Below are positions 51,130-60,607 of a stretch of 64,000 bases of DNA, one piece after another. Both the position numbers and the translations under genes were made by a program. A model generated the notes under the pieces. The model saw only the letters and a program-made list of their open reading frames with translations. It did not search any database and had not been told where the DNA came from. Source of the DNA: Streptomyces sp. MZ04 (GTDB lineage: Bacteria; Actinomycetota; Actinomycetes; Streptomycetales; Streptomycetaceae). Location of the stretch: assembly GCF_004684775.1 (NCBI RefSeq), contig NZ_SRIC01000009.1, positions 1 through 64,000 on the forward strand, written 5' to 3'. Position 1 is the stretch's first letter; each line of letters starts with the position of its first letter.

Positions 51130-52539
51130 ATGAACGACGACATGCGATCGCCCGCGGAGGCCGACGGCGAAGCGGGCCGGGGGGCCGCCGTGGTGATCGG
51201 CGGCGGTCTCGCCGGCATCACAGCGGCGCTGTCCCTCGCCGACGCGGGACTGCGGGTGACGCTGCTCGAAGGGCGGCCGCGCCTGGGCGGGCTCGCGTTC
51301 TCCTTCAAGCGCGGCGACCTGACCGTCGACAACGGCCAGCACGTCTATCTGCGCTGCTGCACCGCCTACCGCTGGTTCCTCGACCGCGTCGACGGCACGG
51401 CCCTCGCGCCCCTGCAGGAACGTCTCGACGTGCCCGTGCTCGACGCCGACCGGAACCGGCTCGGACGCCTTCGGCGCACCGCGCTGCCCGTGCCGCTGCA
51501 CCTGGCGGCGAGCCTCGCCACGTATCCGCATCTGTCGCTCGCCGAGCGCGCCAAAGTGGGGCGCGCGGCGCTCGCCCTCAAGGGGCTCGACCCCGCCGAT
51601 CCCCGCCTTGACGGCCAGGACTTCGGCAGCTGGCTCGCCAGACATGGTCAGTCGGCGCGCGCGATCGAGGCGCTGTGGGACCTCGTCGGTGTGGCCACGC
51701 TCAACGCCGTCGCGGGGGACTCCTCGCTGGGCCTTGCCGCGATGGTGTTCAAGACCGGGCTGCTCTCCGAACCCGGCGCCGCCGACATCGGCTGGGCACG
51801 CGTGCCCCTCGGTGATCTCCATGACGCGCTCGCCCGCAAGGCGCTCGACTCCGCGGGCGTGCGAACCGAACTGAGGACACGTGCCACCTCCATCTCCCTC
51901 AGGGACAACGGGGGTTGGCGGGTCGAAGTTCCCGGCGAGACGCTCGACGCCGACACCGTCGTGCTCGCCGTGCCGCAGGCCGAGACGCACGACCTGCTGC
52001 CGGACGGTGTGCTCGACGAACCCGACCGGCTGCTCGACATCGACACGGCGCCGATCCTCAACATCCATGTCGTGTACGACCGGAAGGTGCTCAAGCGGCC
52101 CTTCTTCGCGGCCATCGGCTCACCCGTGCAGTGGGTCTTCGACCGGACCGACGCCTCGGGACTGCGCGAGGGGCAGTATCTGGCGCTCTCCCAGTCGGCC
52201 GCCCAGGACGAGATCGACGCGCCCGTCGCCGCGCTGCGAGAGCGCTATCTTCCGGAGCTCGAGCGGCTGCTGCCCGCCGCGCACGGCGCGGAGGTAAGGG
52301 ACTTCTTCGTGACTCGGGAGCGTACGGCGACCTTCGCGCCGACTCCCGGCGTGGGCCGGCTGCGGCCCGGTGCTCGCACCAAGGCTCCCGGCCTGTACCT
52401 GGCCGGGGCGTGGACCGCCACAGGGTGGCCCGCGACCATGGAGAGCGCCGTCCGCAGTGGCATCAGCGCCGCCCGGGCAGCTCTCTCCACACTCGACCGC
52501 CCACGTGATCACCTCTTCGACGTCGAGGAGGCCGCGTGA
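51130..52539 (+). CDS. hpnE: Hydroxysqualene dehydroxylase HpnE
   Basis: A 469-residue FAD-dependent amine-oxidase-superfamily protein that reduces hydroxysqualene to squalene. The FAD motif is AVVIGGGLAGITAALSLADA (about residues 19-38), followed by LEGRPRLGGLAFSF; the C-terminal FAD site is PGLYLAGAWTATGWPATME (about 418-436). Related enzymes are annotated as phytoene desaturases. ATG 51130 follows GAGGGGGAAAG; GTG 51070 would extend into unconserved sequence. A 118-bp gap after hpnD has no strong terminator. Its end overlaps a possible start of the prenyl synthase frame. Confidence 0.92.
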   Translation: MNDDMRSPAEADGEAGRGAAVVIGGGLAGITAALSLADAGLRVTLLEGRPRLGGLAFSFKRGDLTVDNGQHVYLRCCTAYRWFLDRVDGTALAPLQERLDVPVLDADRNRLGRLRRTALPVPLHLAASLATYPHLSLAERAKVGRAALALKGLDPADPRLDGQDFGSWLARHGQSARAIEALWDLVGVATLNAVAGDSSLGLAAMVFKTGLLSEPGAADIGWARVPLGDLHDALARKALDSAGVRTELRTRATSISLRDNGGWRVEVPGETLDADTVVLAVPQAETHDLLPDGVLDEPDRLLDIDTAPILNIHVVYDRKVLKRPFFAAIGSPVQWVFDRTDASGLREGQYLALSQSAAQDEIDAPVAALRERYLPELERLLPAAHGAEVRDFFVTRERTATFAPTPGVGRLRPGARTKAPGLYLAGAWTATGWPATMESAVRSGISAARAALSTLDRPRDHLFDVEEAA

Positions 52540-52601
52540 TGAAGCTAGATCTTCCGGGGGCACGTCCCCGGGAATACAGCTCCGGAACAAGAGGAGAGAC
52601 T

Positions 52602-53669
52602 GTGCCGACTGTGCCCTCGGCCGAATCGGCTGCCGACACGGTGGACGTGACCTCACTGCTCGAGCGCGGAAGGACGTTGGCCACCCCGGTGCTGCGTTCT
52701 GCCGTGGACCGCCTCGCGCCGCCCATGAACACCGTCGCCGCCTACCACTTCGGCTGGATCGACATAGAGGGCAACCCGTCCGACGGCGACGGCGGAAAGG
52801 CCGTGCGCCCCGCACTCGCTCTTCTCTCCGCCGAGGTCGCGGGCGCCGCGCCCGAGGTCGGCGTCCCCGGAGCGGTCGCCGTCGAACTCGTACACAACTT
52901 CTCGTTGCTGCACGACGACCTGATGGACGGCGACGAGCAGCGCCGCCACCGCGACACGGTGTGGAAGGTGCACGGCGCCGCCCAGGCGATCCTCGTCGGC
53001 GACGCCCTCTTCGCGCTCGCCAACGAGATCCTCCTGGAGATCGGCACCGTCGAGGCGGGCCGCGCCACGCGCCGCCTGACCTCCGCCACGCGCGCGCTGA
53101 TCGACGGCCAGGCACAGGACATCTCCTACGAGCACCGCGAGCGGGTCACCGTCGAGGAGTGCCTGGAGATGGAGGGCAACAAGACCGGCGCCCTGCTCGC
53201 CTGCGCGGTCTCCATCGGCGCGGTCCTCGGCGGCGCCGACGACCACACCGCCGACACCCTGGAGAAGTACGGCTACCACCTCGGCCTCGCCTTCCAGGCC
53301 GTGGACGACGTGCTCGGCATCTGGGGCGACCCGGACGCCACCGGGAAGCAGACCTGGAGCGACCTTCGCCAGCGCAAGAAGTCGCTGCCGGTCGTCGCCG
53401 CGCTCGCCGCGGGCGGATCCGCGTCCGAGCAGCTCGGCGAACTGCTCGCCGCCGACGCCAAGAGCAGCGAGTTCGAGAGCTTCTCCGAGGAGGAGTTCGC
53501 CGCGCGCGCCGCCCTGATCGAGAAGGCGGGCGGCCGCGAGTGGACCGCCGAGGAGGCCCGGCGCCAGCACACCATCGCCATCGAGGCGCTGGACACCATC
53601 CAGATGCCGGACCGGGTGCGGGCGCAGCTCGTCGCGCTCGCCGACTTCGTCGTCGTACGAAAGAGATGA
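52602..53669 (+). CDS. Polyprenyl (farnesyl) diphosphate synthase
   Basis: A 355-residue trans-prenyl synthase. The first Asp-rich motif is LLHDDLMDGDEQRR (about residues 104-117) and the second FQAVDDVLGIWGD (about 230-242); GGKAVRPALALLSA (about 64) binds IPP. By context it makes farnesyl diphosphate for HpnD. GTG 52602 is chosen because GAGGAG lies 5 nt upstream; the frame is open to GTG 52536, which overlaps the hpnE stop and would add 22 residues over a GC hairpin (about 52552-52573). The product chain length is inferred from the pathway rather than from residues before the first motif. Confidence 0.88.
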   Translation: MPTVPSAESAADTVDVTSLLERGRTLATPVLRSAVDRLAPPMNTVAAYHFGWIDIEGNPSDGDGGKAVRPALALLSAEVAGAAPEVGVPGAVAVELVHNFSLLHDDLMDGDEQRRHRDTVWKVHGAAQAILVGDALFALANEILLEIGTVEAGRATRRLTSATRALIDGQAQDISYEHRERVTVEECLEMEGNKTGALLACAVSIGAVLGGADDHTADTLEKYGYHLGLAFQAVDDVLGIWGDPDATGKQTWSDLRQRKKSLPVVAALAAGGSASEQLGELLAADAKSSEFESFSEEEFAARAALIEKAGGREWTAEEARRQHTIAIEALDTIQMPDRVRAQLVALADFVVVRKR

Positions 53670-53678
53670 TCACTATCG

Positions 53679-53715
53679 CGCATATATGCGGGCCTTCTGG
53701 GGGGTGACCCCCAGA
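53679..53715. promoter_or_regulatory. Palindrome and hairpin upstream of shc
   Basis: CGCATATATGCG (53679-53690) is a perfect 12-bp palindrome with an AT-rich core, rare in this GC-rich DNA. Six bases later TCTGGGGG-GTGA-CCCCCAGA (53696-53715) forms a perfect 8-bp hairpin. Together they occupy the 131-bp gap before shc and could be an internal operator and attenuator, or a processing site. Confidence 0.5.
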
Positions 53716-53800
53716 CCTCCAGGCAGTCGCCGGCCGGCGCCCAGCGCGTCGGCCGACGGCGGACCCACAGCAGAGAAGACGACTGCACGAAGGGGAAGCC

Positions 53801-55819
53801 ATGACAGCGACGACCGACGGAAGCACCGGAGCGGTGACGCCCCGCGCGGCCTCGGCCAGCCAGCCCATCGACACGACCGCCGCGACGGCAGGAGCGCTCG
53901 ATGCCGCCGCGCGCGCCATACAACGCTCCACCGATTTCCTGCTCGCCCAACAGGACACCCAGGGTTGGTGGAAGGGCGACCTCGACACGAACGTGACGAT
54001 GGACGCCGAGGACCTGCTCCTCCGGCAGTTCCTGGGGATCCGGGACGAGCGGACCACCCGCGCGGCAGCGCTCTTCATCCGCGGCGAGCAGCGCGACGAC
54101 GGGACCTGGGCCACCTTCCACGGAGGACCCGCCGAACTCTCCACCACCGTCGAGGCGTACGTCGCGCTGCGGCTCGCCGGGGACGCCCCGGACGACCCGC
54201 ACATGGCGAAGGCCTCCGCGTGGATCCGGGACCAGGGCGGCATCGCCGCGAGCCGGGTCTTCACCCGTATCTGGCTCGCCCTCTTCGGCTGGTGGAAGTG
54301 GGACGACCTGCCCGAACTCCCGCCGGAGCTCATCTACTTCCCCAAGTGGTTCCCGCTCAACATCTACGACTTCGGGTGCTGGGCCCGGCAGACGATCGTG
54401 CCGCTCACCATCGTCTCCGCCAAGCGTCCGGTGCGGCCCGCGCCCTTCCCGCTGGACGAACTGCACAGCGACGCGCGCCGACCCAACCCGGGCAAGCCCC
54501 TTGCCCCCATGGCGAGTTGGGACGGCGTCTTCCAGCGCCTCGACAAGGCGCTGCACCTCTACCACAAGGTCGCCCCGCGCAGCGTGCGCAAGGCCGCGAT
54601 GAACAGCGCCGCTCGCTGGATCGTCGAACGGCAGGAGAACGACGGCTGCTGGGGCGGCATCCAGCCGCCCGCGGTCTACTCGGTCATCGCGCTGCACCTG
54701 CTCGGCTACGACCTGGAGCACCCGGTCCTCAAGGCCGGGCTCGCGTCCCTCGACCGGTTCGCCGTCTGGCGCGAGGACGGCGCCCGGATGATCGAGGCCT
54801 GCCAGTCGCCCGTCTGGGACACCTGCCTGGCGACCATCGCACTCGCCGACGCGGGCGTGCCCGCCGACCATCCGCAGCTGGTCAAGGCCGCCGACTGGAT
54901 GCTGGACGAGGAGATCCGGCGCCCCGGCGACTGGGCCGTGCGCAGGCCCCGACTGGCCCCCGGCGGCTGGGCGTTCGAGTTCCACAACGACAACTACCCG
55001 GACATCGACGACACCGCCGAGGTCATCCTGGCCCTGCGCCGCGTCGAGCACCCCGACCGCGCACGCCTCGAGAACGCGATCGGCCGCGGCATGCGCTGGA
55101 ACCTGGGCATGCAGTCCAAGAACGGTGCCTGGGGCGCCTTCGACGCCGACAACACCAGCCCGTTCCCCAACCGGCTGCCGTTCTGCGACTTCGGCGAGGT
55201 CATCGACCCGCCGTCCGCCGACGTCACCGGACACGTCGTCGAGATGCTCGCCGTCGAGGGCAAGGCGCACGATCCCCGCACCCGGCGCGGCATCGAGTGG
55301 CTGCTCGCCGAACAGGAGGCGGACGGCGCCTGGTTCGGCCGCTGGGGCGTCAACTACGTATACGGGACAGGCTCCGTGGTCCCGGCGCTCACCGCGGCGG
55401 GCCTGCCGGGCTCGCACCCGGCGATCCGCCGCGCCGTCGGCTGGCTGGAGTCGGTGCAGAACGACGACGGCGGCTGGGGCGAGGGCCTGCGCTCCTACCG
55501 CTACGAGGAGTGGCGGGGCCACGGCGCGTCCACCGCATCGCAGACCGCCTGGGCGCTGCTCGCGCTGCTCGCGGCCGACGAGCGCGACGGCAAGGCCGTG
55601 GAGCGGGGCATCGCCTTTCTCGCCGAGACTCAACTGCCCGACGGTTCCTGGGACGAGCCGTACTTCACCGGCACCGGGTTCCCCTGGGACTTCTCGATCA
55701 ACTACCACCTGTACCGGCAGGTCTTCCCGCTCACCGCGCTCGGCAGGTACGTCAACGGCGACCCGTTCGCGGCGCTGTCCGGCAAGTCGTCCGGCAAGTT
55801 GTCCGGCAAGGGGAGCTGA
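53801..55819 (+). CDS. shc: Squalene-hopene cyclase
   Basis: A 672-residue class II triterpene cyclase turning squalene into hopene/hopanol. The protonating motif is DIDDTA at residues 401-406. Several QW-type repeats are visible (QQDTQGWWKGDL near residue 47, QENDGCWGG near 278, QNDDGGWGEGL near 552, QLPDGSWDEPYF near 611). It is a monotopic membrane enzyme. ATG 53801 has GAAGGGGAAG upstream. The C-terminus ends with a small SGK repeat (SGKSSGKLSGKGS) not needed by the fold. The stop overlaps the hpnG ATG (TGATG). Confidence 0.96.
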   Translation: MTATTDGSTGAVTPRAASASQPIDTTAATAGALDAAARAIQRSTDFLLAQQDTQGWWKGDLDTNVTMDAEDLLLRQFLGIRDERTTRAAALFIRGEQRDDGTWATFHGGPAELSTTVEAYVALRLAGDAPDDPHMAKASAWIRDQGGIAASRVFTRIWLALFGWWKWDDLPELPPELIYFPKWFPLNIYDFGCWARQTIVPLTIVSAKRPVRPAPFPLDELHSDARRPNPGKPLAPMASWDGVFQRLDKALHLYHKVAPRSVRKAAMNSAARWIVERQENDGCWGGIQPPAVYSVIALHLLGYDLEHPVLKAGLASLDRFAVWREDGARMIEACQSPVWDTCLATIALADAGVPADHPQLVKAADWMLDEEIRRPGDWAVRRPRLAPGGWAFEFHNDNYPDIDDTAEVILALRRVEHPDRARLENAIGRGMRWNLGMQSKNGAWGAFDADNTSPFPNRLPFCDFGEVIDPPSADVTGHVVEMLAVEGKAHDPRTRRGIEWLLAEQEADGAWFGRWGVNYVYGTGSVVPALTAAGLPGSHPAIRRAVGWLESVQNDDGGWGEGLRSYRYEEWRGHGASTASQTAWALLALLAADERDGKAVERGIAFLAETQLPDGSWDEPYFTGTGFPWDFSINYHLYRQVFPLTALGRYVNGDPFAALSGKSSGKLSGKGS

Positions 55820-56469
55820 TGGCCAGAACCCCGGCCCGTCCGGACCCCGCACCGCTGCTGATCGCCTGCGCGCTCGGCATCGAGCACCTCGCCCTGCGCA
55901 CGGGCGAACGCGGCGGCGCCCCTGGACGGGTCACCGTGCTCCGTACGGGCATGGGCCCCAAGAACGCCGAGCGGGCCGTCACCGGCGCGCTCGGCAAGCA
56001 GTCACTGCACGACGCGGCCGTGGTGGCCACCGGCTTCTGCGCCGGGCTCGCCCCCGGTATGCACCCCGGTGACCTCGTCGTCGCCGAGGAGACCCGGTCC
56101 GCGCACGGCACCACCCCTTGCGTCGGAACCGATCTGCTCGTCAAGGAGCTCGTGCGGGTCGTGCCCGGCCGCACGGTGCACACCGGCCCGCTGATCGGCT
56201 CCGACCACGTGGTCCGGGGGAACGAACGCGCCGACCTGCTCGCCACGGGCGCGATCGCGGTGGACATGGAGTCCGCCGCGACGCTGCACAGCGCGGTGCG
56301 GGCCGGAGAGCGGCCCGTTGCCGCCGTCCGGGTGGTCGTTGACGCCCCACAGCACGAACTGGTCCGCATCGGCACGGTGCGCGGTGGAATATCAGCCTTC
56401 CGCGTTCTTCGCGCCGTGCTTCCCGCTTTTTTCGAATGGCACCGTTCTTCTTTGCTCCCCCGGAGGTGA
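55819..56469 (+). CDS. hpnG: Adenosylhopane nucleosidase HpnG
   Basis: A 216-residue purine-nucleoside-phosphorylase-fold protein. In hopanoid synthesis HpnG removes adenine from adenosylhopane to give ribosylhopane (possibly via phosphoribosylhopane). Visible are VLRTGMGPKNAERAV (about residues 40-54), ATGFCAGLAPGMHPGDLVVA (about 72-91) and AVDMESAA (about 150-157), the ribose-binding Met-Glu-Ser motif of the family. It is coupled to shc by TGATG and has AAGGGGAG upstream. Its stop codon lies within the ribosome site of hpnH. Confidence 0.9.
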   Translation: MARTPARPDPAPLLIACALGIEHLALRTGERGGAPGRVTVLRTGMGPKNAERAVTGALGKQSLHDAAVVATGFCAGLAPGMHPGDLVVAEETRSAHGTTPCVGTDLLVKELVRVVPGRTVHTGPLIGSDHVVRGNERADLLATGAIAVDMESAATLHSAVRAGERPVAAVRVVVDAPQHELVRIGTVRGGISAFRVLRAVLPAFFEWHRSSLLPRR

Positions 56470-56474
56470 GCCAG

Positions 56475-57497
56475 ATGGCCATGCCGCTGCGCCAGACCGT
56501 CAAGGTCGCGACATATCTCTTTGAACAGAAGCTGCGCAAGCGGGAGAAGTTCCCGCTGATCGTCGAGTTGGAGCCGCTCTTCGCGTGCAATCTCGCGTGC
56601 GAGGGATGCGGAAAGATCCAGCACCCGGCCGGAGTGCTCAAGCAGCGCATGCCGGTGGCCCAGGCCGTGGGCGCCGTGCTCGAGTCCGGTGCCCCGATGG
56701 TGTCCATCGCCGGCGGCGAGCCGCTGATGCACCCTCACATCGATGAGATCGTGCGGCAGTTGGTGGCGAAGAAGAAGTACGTCTTCCTCTGCACCAACGC
56801 CATGCTGCTGCGCAAGAAGCTGGAGAAGTTCACGCCTTCCCCGTACTTCGCGTTCGCCGTGCACATCGACGGAATGCGGGAGCGGCACGACGAATCCGTC
56901 GCGAAGGAGGGCGTGTTCGACGAGGCGGTGGCGGCCATCAAGGAAGCCAAGAAGCACGGCTTCCGGGTGACCACCAACTCCACTTTCTTCAGCAACGACA
57001 CACCGCAGAACATCATCGAGGTCCTCAACTTCCTCAATGACGAGCTGCAGGTCGACGAGATGATGCTGTCGCCCGCCTACGCCTACGAGAAGGCGCCGGA
57101 CCAGGAGCACTTCCTGGGTGTCGAGCAGACCCGCGAACTCTTCAAGAAGGCCTTCGCCGGCGGCAACCGGCGGCGCTGGCGGCTCAACCACTCACCGCTC
57201 TTCCTGGACTTCCTCGAGGGCAAGGCGGACTTCTCCTGCACCGCGTGGGCGATCCCGAACTACTCGCTCTTCGGCTGGCAGCGCCCCTGCTATCTGATGA
57301 GCGACGGGTACGTCCCGACGTACAAGGAGCTCATCGAGGAGACCGACTGGAGCAAGTACGGCCGCGGCAAGGACCCGCGCTGCGCCAACTGCATGGCGCA
57401 CTGCGGCTACGAACCGACCGCCGTACTCGCCACCATGGGCTCCCTCAAGGAGTCCCTCCGCGCCGCCCGTGAGACGGTCTCCGGAAACCGCGGGTGA
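56475..57497 (+). CDS. hpnH: Adenosylhopane synthase HpnH (radical SAM)
   Basis: A 340-residue radical SAM enzyme that joins a 5'-deoxyadenosyl radical to hopene (diploptene), giving adenosylhopane. The 4Fe-4S cluster site is CNLACEGC (Cys38, Cys42, Cys45), SAM-binding [11 protein letters not shown] follows, and the C-terminal part has [15 protein letters not shown] (about 299-313), the cysteine-bearing region typical of HpnH. GGAGGT lies 7 nt before ATG 56475; upstream in-frame sequence belongs to hpnG. A TGA-to-ATG gap of 4 bp links it to ispG. Confidence 0.95.
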   Translation: MAMPLRQTVKVATYLFEQKLRKREKFPLIVELEPLFACNLACEGCGKIQHPAGVLKQRMPVAQAVGAVLESGAPMVSIAGGEPLMHPHIDEIVRQLVAKKKYVFLCTNAMLLRKKLEKFTPSPYFAFAVHIDGMRERHDESVAKEGVFDEAVAAIKEAKKHGFRVTTNSTFFSNDTPQNIIEVLNFLNDELQVDEMMLSPAYAYEKAPDQEHFLGVEQTRELFKKAFAGGNRRRWRLNHSPLFLDFLEGKADFSCTAWAIPNYSLFGWQRPCYLMSDGYVPTYKELIEETDWSKYGRGKDPRCANCMAHCGYEPTAVLATMGSLKESLRAARETVSGNRG

Positions 57498-57501
57498 CGT
57501 C

Positions 57502-58668
57502 ATGACCCTCGGAACGCCCGTCGCACTGGGTCTTCCTGAGCTGCCGGTCCGGCCGATCTCGGAGCGTCGCGTCTCGCGGCGCATCGAGGTCGGACCGGTG
57601 GCCGTGGGGGGCGGCGCGCCGGTGTCGGTGCAGTCGATGACGACGACGCGTACGTCCGACATCGGGTCGACGCTGCAGCAGATCGCCGAACTGACGGCGT
57701 CCGGCTGCCAGATCGTGCGGGTCGCCTGCCCGACGCAGGACGACGCGGACGCGCTGGCGACCATCGCGCGCAAGTCGCAGATCCCGGTGATCGCGGACAT
57801 CCACTTCCAGCCGAAGTACGTGTTCGCTGCGATCGACGCCGGGTGTGCGGCGGTCCGCGTGAATCCCGGCAACATCAAGCAGTTCGACGACAAGGTGCGC
57901 GAGATCGCACGCGCAGCCAAGGACGCGGGCACGCCCATCCGGATCGGCGTCAACGCGGGCTCGCTCGACAGGCGGCTGCTCGCCAAGTACGGGAAGGCCA
58001 CTCCGGAGGCGCTCGTCGAGTCGGCCCTCTGGGAGGCGTCCCTCTTCGAGGAGCACGGCTTCCGGGACATCAAGATCTCGGTCAAGCACAACGACCCGGT
58101 CGTGATGGTCAACGCCTACCGCCGGCTCGCCGCCGCCTGCGACTATCCGCTGCACCTCGGTGTGACGGAGGCCGGGCCCGCCTTCCAGGGCACGATCAAA
58201 TCGGCGGTGGCCTTCGGGGCCTTGCTCTCCGAGGGCATCGGCGACACGATCCGTGTCTCGCTGTCCGCGCCGCCGGCCGAGGAGGTCAAGGTCGGCATCC
58301 AGATCCTGGAGTCGCTGAACCTGCGCCAACGGCGCCTGGAGATCGTCTCCTGCCCGTCCTGCGGGCGGGCGCAGGTGGACGTGTACAAGCTGGCCGACGA
58401 GGTCACGGCGGGCCTCGACGGCATGGAGGTGCCGCTGCGCGTCGCCGTCATGGGATGTGTCGTCAACGGCCCGGGGGAGGCCCGCGAGGCGGATCTCGGA
58501 GTCGCGTCCGGCAACGGCAAGGGGCAGATCTTCGTCAAGGGCGAGGTCGTCAAGACCGTGCCCGAGTCGAAGATCGTATCGACCCTCATCGAAGAGGCGA
58601 TGAAGATCGCCGCACAGATGGAGGACGACGGCATCGCCTCAGGGGTGCCCGCCGTCACCGTGAGCTGA
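57502..58668 (+). CDS. ispG: 4-hydroxy-3-methylbut-2-enyl-diphosphate synthase IspG
   Basis: A 388-residue MEP-pathway iron-sulfur enzyme converting methylerythritol cyclodiphosphate to [17 protein letters not shown] opens the TIM barrel (about residues 37-48); the cluster ligands are in SCPSCGR (Cys near 283 and 286) and [10 protein letters not shown] (Cys near 318). ATG 57502; the longer frame start would lie inside hpnH. It is embedded in the hopanoid operon, so extra isoprenoid flux is tied to hopanoid synthesis. A housekeeping ispG probably exists elsewhere in such genomes, but that is outside the window. Confidence 0.94.
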   Translation: MTLGTPVALGLPELPVRPISERRVSRRIEVGPVAVGGGAPVSVQSMTTTRTSDIGSTLQQIAELTASGCQIVRVACPTQDDADALATIARKSQIPVIADIHFQPKYVFAAIDAGCAAVRVNPGNIKQFDDKVREIARAAKDAGTPIRIGVNAGSLDRRLLAKYGKATPEALVESALWEASLFEEHGFRDIKISVKHNDPVVMVNAYRRLAAACDYPLHLGVTEAGPAFQGTIKSAVAFGALLSEGIGDTIRVSLSAPPAEEVKVGIQILESLNLRQRRLEIVSCPSCGRAQVDVYKLADEVTAGLDGMEVPLRVAVMGCVVNGPGEAREADLGVASGNGKGQIFVKGEVVKTVPESKIVSTLIEEAMKIAAQMEDDGIASGVPAVTVS

Positions 58669-58702
58669 GTGAGCTGAGAACAACCAGAGAGGGGGCCCGA
58701 GC

Positions 58703-60607
58703 ATGACCATTCTGGACACCATTCGGGGGCCGCGCGATCTGAAGGCGCTGACCGAGGCCGAGCTCGACGAACTGGCCGAGGAGATCCGGGAGTTCCTGGT
58801 GCACGCGGTCGCCAGAACCGGCGGCCATCTCGGGCCCAATCTGGGGGTGGTGGAACTCTCCATCGCCCTCCACCGGGTCTTCGAGTCGCCGGTCGACCGC
58901 ATCGTCTGGGACACCGGCCACCAGAGCTACGTACACAAACTGCTCACCGGCCGGCAGGACTTCTCCAAGCTGCGCGGCAAGGGCGGCCTCTCCGGCTATC
59001 CCTCGCGCGCGGAGTCCGAGCACGACATCGTCGAGAACAGCCACGCTTCCACCGCGCTCGGCTGGGCCGACGGCCTGGCCAAGGCGCGCCAAGTCCTGGG
59101 CGAGCGCGGGCACGTGGTCGCCGTCATCGGGGACGGCGCGCTCACCGGCGGCATGGCGTGGGAGGCGCTGAACAACATCGCGGCCGCGAAGGACCGGCCG
59201 CTGATCATCGTCGTGAACGACAACGAGCGCTCGTACGCCCCGACGATCGGCGGCCTCGCGAACCACCTCGCCACGCTGCGTACGACCGACAGCTATGAGC
59301 GGGTGCTCGCCTGGGGCAAGGACATACTCCAGCGCACACCCGTCATCGGTCACACCGTGTACGAGTCGTTGCACGGCGCCAAGAAGGGCTTCAAGGACGC
59401 CTTCGCGCCGCAGGGCATGTTCGAGGACCTGGGGCTCAAGTACGTCGGGCCGATCGACGGGCACGACGTCGGCGCCGTCGAGTCGGCGCTGCGACGCGCG
59501 AAACGCTTCCACGGCCCCGTCCTGATCCACTGCCTCACCGAGAAGGGGCGCGGCTATGAACCCGCGCTCGCGGACGAGGCCGACCGGTTCCACACGGTCG
59601 GTGTGATGGACCCCCTCACCTGCGAGCCGCTCGCGCCGTCCAACGGCCCTTCCTGGACTTCGGTGTTCGGCGACGAGATCGTCCGCATCGGGGCCGAGCG
59701 CCAGGACGTCGTGGCGATCACGGCGGCCATGCTCGGACCGGTCGGCCTGTCGAAGTTCGCCGAGGCCTACCCCGACCGGGTGTGGGACGTCGGGATCGCC
59801 GAGCAGCACGCCGCGGTGTCGGCGGCCGGGCTCGCGACCGGAGGACTGCACCCCGTCGTGGCGCTCTACGCCACCTTCCTCAACCGGGCCTTCGACCAGC
59901 TCCTGATGGACGTGGCACTGCACGAGTGCGGGGTCACCTTCGTCCTCGACCGGGCCGGGGTCACCGGCGTCGACGGTGCGTCCCACAACGGCATGTGGGA
60001 CATGTCGATCCTCCAGGTCGTGCCGGGGCTGCGGATCGCCGCGCCGCGCGACGCCGACCAACTGCGGGCGCAGCTGCGGGAGGCGGTCACCGTGGACGAC
60101 GCGCCGACGCTCCTGCGCTTCCCCAAGGAGTCGGTGGGGCCCGCGATCCCCGCCGTCGACCGGATCGGCGGCATGGACGTGCTGGCTCAAGACCCGGACC
60201 CGGACGTGCTGTTGGTGGCGATCGGCGTGATGGCGCCCGTCTGTCTGCGGGCCGCCGAGCTGCTGCGGGAGCGGGGGCTCGGCTGCACCGTGGTCGACCC
60301 GCGCTGGGTCAAGCCGGTCGACGCCGAGCTGCCGGGTCTCGCCGCCCGGCACCGGGTCGTGGGCGTCGTCGAGGACAACAGCCGGGCGGCGGGCGTCGGT
60401 GCCGCGGTGGCGCTGGCGCTCGGCGAGGCCGAAGTCGACGTACCCGTACGGCGGTTCGGCATCCCCGAGCAGTTCCTCGCCCACGCCAAGCGGGGCGAGG
60501 TGCTCGCGGACCTCGGCCTGACGCCGGTCGAGATCGCGGGGCGGATCAGCGCCACGCTGGCAGCCAAGGAGAGCGCCACACCGGCAGCCAAGGAGAAGGA
60601 CGTATGA
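58703..60607 (+). CDS. dxs: 1-deoxy-D-xylulose-5-phosphate synthase
   Basis: A 634-residue thiamine-diphosphate enzyme, first step of the MEP pathway (pyruvate + glyceraldehyde 3-phosphate). [18 protein letters not shown] (residues 38-55), [16 protein letters not shown] with the ThDP/Mg motif (about 148-163), and the transketolase central region [17 protein letters not shown] (about 362-378) are all present. The C-terminus has a short repeat ([15 protein letters not shown]). ATG 58703 follows GAGAGGGGG. The stop overlaps the aminotransferase ATG by 4 bp. With ispG it supplies precursor locally for hopanoids. Confidence 0.95.
   Translation: MTILDTIRGPRDLKALTEAELDELAEEIREFLVHAVARTGGHLGPNLGVVELSIALHRVFESPVDRIVWDTGHQSYVHKLLTGRQDFSKLRGKGGLSGYPSRAESEHDIVENSHASTALGWADGLAKARQVLGERGHVVAVIGDGALTGGMAWEALNNIAAAKDRPLIIVVNDNERSYAPTIGGLANHLATLRTTDSYERVLAWGKDILQRTPVIGHTVYESLHGAKKGFKDAFAPQGMFEDLGLKYVGPIDGHDVGAVESALRRAKRFHGPVLIHCLTEKGRGYEPALADEADRFHTVGVMDPLTCEPLAPSNGPSWTSVFGDEIVRIGAERQDVVAITAAMLGPVGLSKFAEAYPDRVWDVGIAEQHAAVSAAGLATGGLHPVVALYATFLNRAFDQLLMDVALHECGVTFVLDRAGVTGVDGASHNGMWDMSILQVVPGLRIAAPRDADQLRAQLREAVTVDDAPTLLRFPKESVGPAIPAVDRIGGMDVLAQDPDPDVLLVAIGVMAPVCLRAAELLRERGLGCTVVDPRWVKPVDAELPGLAARHRVVGVVEDNSRAAGVGAAVALALGEAEVDVPVRRFGIPEQFLAHAKRGEVLADLGLTPVEIAGRISATLAAKESATPAAKEKDV

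Noticed and set aside
53273-55852. Reverse-strand open frame of about 860 codons opposite the prenyl synthase and shc
   Set aside because: It spans two genes and their spacer, has low-complexity composition and no recognisable domain; shc on the other strand is certain.
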